Positions 56,863 through 64,000 of a stretch of 64,000 nt of DNA are shown piece by piece. Every line of letters begins with the position of its first letter. Positions within the stretch are counted from its first letter, which is position 1. The stretch is taken from NCBI GenBank assembly GCA_037126765.1, contig JBBCBC010000049.1:124001-188000 (forward strand). Direction: 5' to 3'. Source of the stretch: Stenogyne calaminthoides (taxonomy: Eukaryota > Streptophyta > Magnoliopsida > Lamiales > Lamiaceae). The notes beneath the pieces were generated by a model, which searched no databases, had not been told where the DNA came from, and saw only the letters and a list, made by a program, of their open reading frames with translations. The position numbers and the translations under genes were made by a program.

Positions 56863-57355
56863 AAGGCCTCGTTTATTTGCGGGATAGGGCAGGGTTAGTG
56901 GCCTAATCCCAATTAATCGATTATTTAGTTGATTTAATAAAGGCTCGGATACATTTTTAGTCCCGAAAATACAATAATACGTTTAATCTTTATATTAAAG
57001 GATAAACCTATCTCATGTGAAGGGGGTAGATCCTATCTCAAATACAATATTACATTAGTATCACTCGTATTTTTACCTTAAAAAGACTAAGTCTATCAGA
57101 TGTGAAATGTATTTATGACATTTTACTATGTATCTTATCTAATCATTCAATTTAAACACAAATATTAATTTTTTAATACAATATTAAAAGATGTAATCAT
57201 GCAATCCAAACATATATCTTGATTCAAACAATTTAGTCCAATCAATTCAATCTTACCAAATTCAATACAATCCTATCAATTCAGTCTTACCCAATTCAAC
57301 TCAATACTATCATGACTAATAAATCTAGTCATGTGAAGCAAACGATGGCTAAGAA
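56863..57355. mobile_element. Harbinger/Tourist-like non-autonomous element
   Basis: GGCCTCGTTTATTTG at the left and the complement of the right end, AGCCATCGTTTGCTTC, form imperfect terminal repeats. The interior has CAATTCAATCTTACC-type repeats and no coding region. Boundaries are approximate. Confidence 0.5.
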
Positions 57356-57394
57356 CAATTCACTCCTAAATTATGAAGAGTGTGTCTCATGTGA

Positions 57395-57610
57395 TCCATG
57401 TACACTGTGCACTCATAGTGCATTTTAAAATTGTACAATTGTTATAATGAAAAATACAATTTAATTATTTACACTTAACCGTACAACTATTTTTTCATAT
57501 TATTAATTGCACGGTTCAATATAAACAATTGCATCTTTTAGTATAACAAATTGCATACGTTTAAACTGTACTATTAGTGTACGATGAACATTAATGCATA
57601 CGAGATAGTC
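57395..57610. repeat. Dispersed repeat, partner of 26090-26260
   Basis: Shared blocks include TATTTTTTCATATTATTAAT, GGTTCAATATAAAC and TGCATCTTTTAGTATAA. Related words recur at 57990-58110 and 58933-58990 around the solo LTR. Confidence 0.5.
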
Positions 57611-58110
57611 TTATGAAAATACAAATGTAATAAATAAATAACATATTTTCGTCTAGTGATGTATTTGTCAAGAAAATGGCTTCACATAGTCGAATATCGC
57701 AAATTATTGGTCTATGTTATAAGTTTCAATTGAAAGATAGAAAAAAATGATGAAAATGGTGGGGTTGGTCACAAATCTTTATGTCATTTTCAAAAAACGT
57801 AGCTTGAGCGTGAAGACGGATAATTAAATTATGATGGTCCCCATATTCCAATTTTATCTATGCATTTTCTGGTCTGAAAATGAAAGCCTATGGGCCATAG
57901 ATATTAGATATAGACAGCGCCCCCTAACAATACCATCTTTATATAGCTCAATAATTTTGAGAATCTTAGTTAATTTTGGCTAATTTATAATATACAACGT
58001 GCATTAAACAGTGTATTTTAGAAATATACGACGTGTTTATAATGAAACGTGCAACTTATTTAAAAATACAAATTACATATTTCAGTGTAAACAACTTGCA
58101 TGTTTTAGTG

Positions 58111-58932
58111 TGTTGTATCTGTCATAAACGGGATCAAAGCCCAATCGTAAATTGGGGTAAGGCCCATTTCCCAGACGAGACGGGCAGAAGATATAATTCG
58201 GTAAAGTCGGAGAGTTCGCCTAATCTTGGAGATCGGCCCTCGCCGAGCTCGCCTAGCGAGCAACCTCGGAATGACGAACTCAACCACTACACGATGAAAA
58301 AGAGCATGTCGATAAAACAAGTGATCTTGATTTAAATTAGCCAAGAGTCTTGTTAGAAAAAATGTTATAATAGGAAAGGAAATTAGTTGGAATGATATCA
58401 GAGAGTGTTTCAAAGAACAAACAAAACAAAAGATCAGTACTATCAGGGAGATCTCAGAAGCATTAAATGAAGATCAGACTATTCTGAGAAAAAAAAAATC
58501 CTTTGGTAGGACTCGTGACAAGAATGCAGGTGAACAAATAAGAAAAAAAATGAGGCCAACAAGTTGCCACCTCCAGCTAAGGAGAACGACTAGTTTAGAA
58601 GATGGGACATCATCGAGCTGACCCAAGATCTCGAGGCGAGATCGATACGTGACTTACACAAAATCTGTACCAAGCATTTAGTGCTATAGTTGACTCTTAA
58701 CTAGGGTTAATAATAAAGGGACTAGGGTTCTTTTATCTTGTAATATAAATAGGACATTTAAAATCCTGAAATAGATCCAGAAAATTATTCAAGACAAAGT
58801 TATTGTAATTTACTCTTCACAATGAATGCTCAACAACCTATTTATTGTTCATCATTGAACATTTATTATTTGATTAGCTAAATATTTAAGCCACAATTAT
58901 TATCCAATTCTTTGTTATTTTAGCTATCAACA
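58111..58932 (+). mobile_element. Probable solo LTR (822 bp)
   Basis: It begins TGTTGTATCTGTC and ends GCTATCAACA, so it has TG...CA with TGTTG/CAACA ends. It is flanked by TAGTG (58106-58110) and CAGTG (58933-58937), a target duplication with one difference. There is a TATA-like ATATAAATAGG near 58742. No coding region is seen. Confidence 0.55.
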
Positions 58933-59181
58933 CAGTGCAACAATTTGTATGTTTCTAAAATATACTACGGATTGCACGGTGCATTTAAGGCAAAGGAAAC
59001 TCACTCTATTTTATGAACTTCACGTGATGAACCCACTCAATAATATGATGTCTCAATAACACGATAATAATTTTAATAAGTTGTTGGTCACAAATGAGTT
59101 TGTATTACTTGTATGGAGGTGAAAATACACATGTATAAAATTATTTCGAAAAATATGTCTAACTAGTAAATTAGATACGTT

Positions 59182-59328
59182 TGTAAGGAATTGTAATCTC
59201 TTCAATTGAGGGATTTGATATTATTGCTCTCTATATATAATTACAATATGTACATAATTATAGGAATAAATTGATCTATAATTAATTGTCACATATTCTC
59301 TAGAATATTCTCCTCATTAACCTTAACA
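59182..59328 (-). repeat. 3' LTR of the compact Copia
   Basis: It begins TGTAAGGAATTGTAATC and ends ATTAACCTTAACA. It matches 60694-60853 except for an 18-bp gap and a few changes. Confidence 0.9.
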
Positions 59329-59945
59329 CCCCCCTCCCCCTCAAGCGATGTGGATGGGGACCAACACAGAGCTTGGATAAGAATATAAGAATTTTCAGGT
59401 TATTCCTGAGTATCCCGAGACGTAGTCTCAACCCCCTGCAACGCTATACGCACTGCATCATATGGTATTCAGAGTCATACCGATTGTGAAACTGGAATGG
59501 AGGAATTTAATTTCCTCTGGTCTCATCTGACTACTATTGTCGATGGAATTTTTGACTGCTCATGTCAATGGGACGCCCTGGATTTGCCGGTGTTGTTGCC
59601 GCCATCATCTCCAATTTTGACAACCCTGATTGCCGCCGCAACAATACAGCCACCGGATCCAGATCCGGCCATCCCTGTCATTTCCACCGTCACAGATCTC
59701 GCCACCCTTGTTACTCATTCACACTACGGTCCAAACCACCACATCCTAATCATCCCACCACCACTATCACACCTCACCGCTGCCACTCCGGACCACCAGT
59801 CATCCACCACAATCCACCGCCCCACCACCAAGCTTGCACCAGCACGCCACACACCACCACATCGACACCCCTGCTCCACCGTGGGATGTCGCCTCCACAC
59901 TACTGCCGCCGAAGAAGAATATCATGAGCATACTTTGACTGACTG
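59329..59945 (+). other. C-rich inverted segment inside the compact Copia
   Basis: The plus strand shows ATGGTATTCAGAGTC (59462-59476), similar to an initiator-tRNA primer site, followed by ATGGAGGAATTT and an open frame of 149 codons (59497-59946). That frame is rich in proline, threonine and histidine with CCACCA-type repeats. The protein is low complexity. It may derive from a gag start of a different Copia in reverse orientation. Confidence 0.4.
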
Positions 59946-60690
59946 AGAAATAGGCCATTATCAGTGTAATGGACCTCTAACCCCAAGAAATAGTTTAGAC
60001 AGCCTAAGTTTTTAATTGCAAATTCCCGAAGAATCCGAGTGACAAGATTGTCAACTAATGTAGAAGCATTACCAGTGATGATGTCATCTATGTATGAAAG
60101 TAAGTATAGAGTAGACGAGCCTCTATGAAAGACAAACAAAGAGGTGTCGACCGAACTGCATGAAAATTCGAGTGTTATTAAGAATGAGCTGAACCGATGA
60201 AACCATGCCTGAGGTGCCTGCTTAAGACCGTAAATGGTCTTCTTAAGGAGAAAGACATGAGAAGGAAATTGAGGGTTCGTGTAACCAGATGGCTGCTCCA
60301 TTAAACTGGCTTGTAAAGGAGACCATGCAGAAAAGCATTATTCACATCCAGTTGACAAAGAGGCCAATTATTCATGACAGAAAGAGCAAGAACAATACGA
60401 ACTGTGGAAACCGGACTGAAAGTGTGAGTAAAATTGAACCCTGGAATTTGAGTGAAGCCCTGAGCAACTAAGCGAGCTTTATAACGATCAATTGAGCCAT
60501 CAACAAGATACTTGGTGCCAAACACCCATTTGGAGCCAATAATATTTGTATTCTCAGGACGAGGAAAGAGAATCCAAGTATGATTATTGGTCAGGGCTTT
60601 TAACTCTGTGTAAATTGATGCAACCCAATGAGGCGATCTGGAGGCGGATTTGAAATTCTTAAGGTTTTAGGAAACGTGTTTGACTTGATA
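59900..60690 (-). pseudogene. Copia reverse transcriptase fragment, one frameshift
   Basis: From the primer site: HWVASIYTELKALTNNHTW, FGTKYLVDGSIDRYKARLVA, QGFTQIPGFNFTHTFSPVST, QLDVNNAFLHG (60301-60525). After a one-base deletion near 60301 come KKTIYGLKQAPQAWFHRFSS and LLSYIDDIITGN (catalytic YIDD present) and YFLGLEVHY (59900-60301). RNase H is missing. Without the shift it would be nearly continuous, so the decay is mild compared with the loss of all other domains. Confidence 0.88.
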
Positions 60691-60693
60691 CCA

Positions 60694-60853
60694 TGTAAGG
60701 AATTGTAATCTCCCCAATTGAGGGATTTGATTGCTCTCTATATATAATTACAATATGTTCAATTAAATAAGAAAATACATAATTATAGAAATGAATTGAT
60801 CTATAATTAATTGTCACATATTCTCTAGAATATTCTTCTCATTAACCTTAACA
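60694..60853 (-). repeat. 5' LTR of the compact Copia
   Basis: It pairs with 59182-59328 and has the same TGTAAGG start and CCTTAACA end. Confidence 0.9.
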
Positions 60854-60867
60854 ACGCTGATAAGGTT

Positions 60868-61240
60868 TTCTTTTTTTTTTTTTATCATAAAAAGATTTTC
60901 ATTCAACTCAAAAAAGGTATGAAGCATACTCGAGGCCATTCGTAATTACAAAATTAACAACCTAAAATTATTCTCAAGTTTTCTAGGCAATCGTTAAAAC
61001 AAAATTTAGAACCAAAGTCCTTTACGTAGAACCAACTCCACAACCCCACCTTCACCTCATCAACAACTCAAAATCGAGAAGGAAATATGCCTCCTTTTCT
61101 TTCCCCTTAATAAGCGGTTATGTGCGATCAAGTTAAGGAGGGGATGTGAATGTAGAACTGTAGATATATAAAATCAATTAAAACATTCAACCCGTACCTT
61201 GCATGAGGTGACATATTCGAATAAAAAGTGCTTCCCTAAC
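60868..61240 (-). mobile_element. Possible LINE 3' end
   Basis: A T-run (60869-60886) followed by ATCATAAAAAGATTTTCATT looks like the reverse complement of a plant L1 tail (AATGAAAATCTTTTTATGAT plus poly-A). The following ~330 bp would be its 3' UTR. No protein homology is seen. Confidence 0.4.
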
Positions 61241-61932
61241 AGTGGCGGACCCAGGATTTAATATTTGGGGGTACGAGTATTATTAATAAAATATTATTTA
61301 ATACATAAAATGTCACACAATCCAATGCAGACTAAACAAAAAATTATGTATGTAGCATTCAATAATTACAATTGAGTTCGTTGAGATATTATTTTTTATA
61401 TAGAATTATATATTATTATTATTTAGTATACATATATAGTAAGAATAACATAAATTCTAATTTATGACAAGAAGTTTATATCAAATATTTCATAAATTAA
61501 CACAATAATAAAAAAATACAAACTCTTCGGTTATACTTATTCATAATATGACATTGATGCAATTACATTTATAAACTGATATAATTACTCTTATAAACTA
61601 ATACACATGAAATCTAATGTCATGATATTAGGTTATAAGTATAATGATATCAATTAATAAATTTTATGATATTAGTCCATAAATGTAATGATATAAATTT
61701 TATATTATTAACAAGTTTTACTGACTCATAAAAAAATAATAAACATGAATTAAAATATTTAAATTGCTACTAATTATTTTAAATAAATAACCTGAATTTA
61801 AGGAAGGTTGAGTAACAAAAACATGAGGTAATTTTTTGAGGGAAGAGGTAGAAGGTCATCTCAAGAATGCGGCCTGAACAAAACCACTAGGCTAGGCCAA
61901 CTGATACACTACTATACACCACTAGGCCAACT
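61241..61932. repeat. hAT-like terminal sequence and AT-rich DNA
   Basis: AGTGGCGGACCCAGGATTTA (near 61243) is a common terminal repeat of plant hAT-type elements. The matching right end is not found before the LINE at 61933. CCACTAGG..CCAACTG occurs twice (61880-61900 and 61920-61936). Confidence 0.4.
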
Positions 61933-63900
61933 GCTATTTTTTATATTGGGGATGATAAGGCTCCGGGTCCTGATGGGTAGTCATGTTACTGAGGCTGTGC
62001 TTCAATTTTTCCAAAATGGTAGGATTTTAAAGCAAATTAGTCATATTATCATTTCTCTTGTCCCCAAAACTACCCATTCTATCTCTGTTGCTGATTTTAG
62101 ACCAATTGCTTGCTGTAATGTGATTTATAAAGCAATTACGAAAATTATTTCTGATAGGCTTGCCCCCATTCTTCCATTACTTGTTGATAAAGCTCAGGCA
62201 GCCTTTGTGGGTGGTAGAAGCATGACTGATAATATCTTTCTATCTCAAGAACTTCTACGGGGGTACGCTAGGAAGCGCTCCTCTCCTAGATGTACTATCA
62301 AAGTTGACCTTCAAAAGGCTTATGACACTGTGTCTTGGTCGTTTTTGCGTGAGGTTCTTGTAGGGTTGGGGTTTCCTCCTATCTTTGTAGGGTGGGTTAT
62401 GCAGTGTGTTTCTACTCCTACTTTTTCCATTGCTCTTAATGGTTCCCTAACAGGTTTCTTTGCAGGTAAGAGGGGTCTTAGACAGGGTGATCCCATGTCT
62501 CCGTCCCTTTTTATTCTTTGCATGGATTACTTTTCTAGACTGTTGAAGAGTAGGACTGATAACACTGATTTTAATTACCACCCTAAATGTGCTGATTTGC
62601 GAATAACCCACCTTGCTTTTGCTGATGACCTTATGTTATTTGCTAGGGGTGATCTCCCTTCTATTCATATTTTGGTTAACTGCTTGGACACGTTCAAAGC
62701 CACCTCTGGCTTGGGTATTAATGCTTCAAAGTCTAACATCTTTACTGCAGCTTTATATGGTAGGGACTTGGATGACATTTTGGAGTTGTTTGATTATCCT
62801 CAGGGGTCTTTCCCCGTCCGCTATCTTGGAGTGCCTTTGGCTGCCCAAAAACTGAATGTGGTGCATTACGCTCCTCTTTTGGATCGTATTACATCATACA
62901 TTTGTGCTTGGACATCAAACACTCTTTCTTATGCGGGCCGTATGGAGCTCATTCGCTCGGTCATTCAGGGGGTTCAGTGCTTTTGGTTACAGATTTTCCC
63001 TCTTCCTATTGTTGTTATTAATCGTATTATTAAGCTTTGCAGGGCATTTCTTTGGAGTGGAAAGAGGCCACTTGTGGGGTGGAAAACTACCTGTCTCCCA
63101 AAGGATGAAGGTGGCTTGGGTATTCGAGATGTCAAATCTTGGAATGAGCCCTCCTATCTCGTATCCTTTGGAATCTGCATTTGAAAACTGATTCACTGTG
63201 GATCAAATGGGTCCACCATATTTACTTGCGTAATGATTCTGTTTGGGTGTGGAATCCTCACACTCGGGATTCCCCACTCCTTAAGAGTATCTCTGGTATT
63301 CTTGACCATCTTTGTACTATGTATAGGGGTTCTCATGCTACTATTGATTTGCTCTCTAGGCTGTCCTCTCCCAAAGTACTTGATACTGGTGCTATTTTTG
63401 ATAGGTTACGGCGTACAGGAGTTAAAACCCCTTGGAAGAGCATGATTTGGAAGGGATTCATACCCCCGAAAATCTCTTTCATTGTGTGGTTGGCTCTTTG
63501 GAATAGATTGCAAACTAGAGACAACCTCCCCTATCTTGATATTGAAAAGGTATGTCCCCTTTGTAAATCTGAACCTGAATCCTCACTTCATCTTTTTTTC
63601 AATTGCAGGTATACTTGTGCAATTTGGGATGAGATTAGAAGTTGGCTTGGAATATCCAGATCTATGACCACAATTCATAGCGCAATCAAATGGCTGAAAA
63701 AAGAACCTGGTGTTGGGGTCGTGATGGTCCGTGCCCGGTTACTTGCGCTCATGTGCACAATCTATCAAGTTTGGAAAGTGAGGAATACAACTGTTTTTTA
63801 CTCTACCACTTTCAACCGTGATGCTGTTGTGAAGAAGATTAAATCCATGGTGTACAGTGTCCTCTACAGTCTTTATCCGGTGGATTTTGTGACTTTCTAG
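61933..63900 (+). pseudogene. LINE reverse transcriptase and zf-RVT domain, two lesions
   Basis: It begins with IGDDKAPGPDG (61948-61980), then about 17 residues are missing and the frame changes. The main frame (61946-63184) holds a well-kept reverse transcriptase: ISLVPKTTHSISVADFRPIA, AFVGGRSMTDNIFLSQELL, VDLQKAYDTVSWSFL, GLRQGDPMSPSLFILCMDYF, LAFADDLMLFARGD (catalytic aspartates), and LRYLGVPL-type VRYLGVPLAAQKL. A one-base deletion near 63148 shifts the frame. The second frame (to 63900) gives the zinc-binding part with PPKISFIVWLALWNRLQTRD, CPLCKSEPESSLHLFFNC and IWDEIRSWLGI. The endonuclease is missing. This is the youngest-looking LINE of the window. Confidence 0.9.
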
Positions 63901-64000
63901 TCTTTGTTATGTGTTGCTTCCCCTCTGTGGGATTTGCTGTTTTTGTCTCGACCCACTTTGTGGTGTCAAGTTAATATCTGTTCTTTGGGGATGCCCAGTT
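61933..64000 (+). mobile_element. LINE (L1-type) ORF2 part, running off the window
   Basis: Truncated at the 5' end in the reverse transcriptase, followed by the zinc-binding domain, a stop at 63898-63900 and at least 100 bp of 3' UTR. The poly-A tail lies beyond the window. Confidence 0.85.

Larger units (their letters stand above)
59182..60853 (-). mobile_element. Compact chimeric Copia derivative with 147/160-bp LTRs
   Basis: Two short LTRs enclose 1365 bp, flanked by ACGTT (59177-59181) and ACGCT (60854-60858), a near-perfect target duplication. On the minus strand the primer binding site TGGTATCAAGT directly adjoins the right LTR and a reverse transcriptase fragment follows almost at once. 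Gag, protease and integrase are absent. The other half (59329-59945) is C-rich, reads as if in plus orientation, and even has a second primer-binding-like word. The left LTR is preceded on the minus strand by a purine tract (GAGGGGGAGGGGGG). Confidence 0.8.

Noticed and set aside
59497..59946. 149-codon proline/histidine/threonine-rich ORF as a gene
   Set aside because: Low-complexity CCACCA-type sequence inside the compact Copia, bounded by its LTRs; no domain.

Overview
The window is nuclear DNA of a flowering plant, almost certainly a eudicot. It is AT-rich and carries plant-type Copia, LINE, Helitron, SINE, Stowaway and hAT elements, plus one intact cytosolic ribosomal protein gene (60S L12, minus strand, 43911-44411) whose promoter has the telo-box and site II motifs typical of plant ribosomal protein genes. 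A second, small intron-less gene of unknown function (24733-24966, minus, 77 aa) has a well-placed TATA box. I see no other gene that looks functional. The rest is nested mobile DNA and AT-rich spacer.

Layout. 1-1939: LTR of a large retrotransposon family cut by the window edge. 2991-3946: decayed Helitron helicase with its 3' end. 5320-5911: foldback element. 6592-7326: small repeats. 7327-22118: a SINE split by a 14.6-kb Copia element (7454-22045, minus, TSD ATTTG). 22440-23990: short-unit repeat elements. 24733-24966: small gene. 25312-25892: LINE 3' fragment. 26857-29587: a MITE-like element split by a solo LTR that is itself split by a hAT element. 30627-32334: LINE relic with RNase H. 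33101-34935: truncated Copia. 35344-36612: non-autonomous element with inverted 22-bp repeat arrays and a polygalacturonase fragment. 36894-43296: MITEs, a solo LTR inside a Stowaway MITE, and minisatellites. 43911-44411: RPL12. 44760-50360: decayed Copia holding a TRIM-like solo LTR and a hAT element. 51144-57355: MITEs and a TIR element with exon-like sequence. 58111-58932: probable solo LTR. 59182-60853: compact chimeric Copia. 61933-64000: LINE reverse transcriptase, running off the window.

The most unusual theme is a group of non-autonomous elements whose interior is built of short tandem units, exactly 22 bp in the best cases (35632-36000 and 55763-55916), arranged as opposed arrays that could fold into long hairpins. 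One of them carries an open polygalacturonase (GH28) exon fragment. The insertion order of several nests can be read from matching target site duplications, and one Stowaway copy (54897-55135) serves as the unoccupied counterpart of the LTR-interrupted copy at 37284-40038. All family calls come from reading motifs and comparing copies by eye inside the window; no database search was made.
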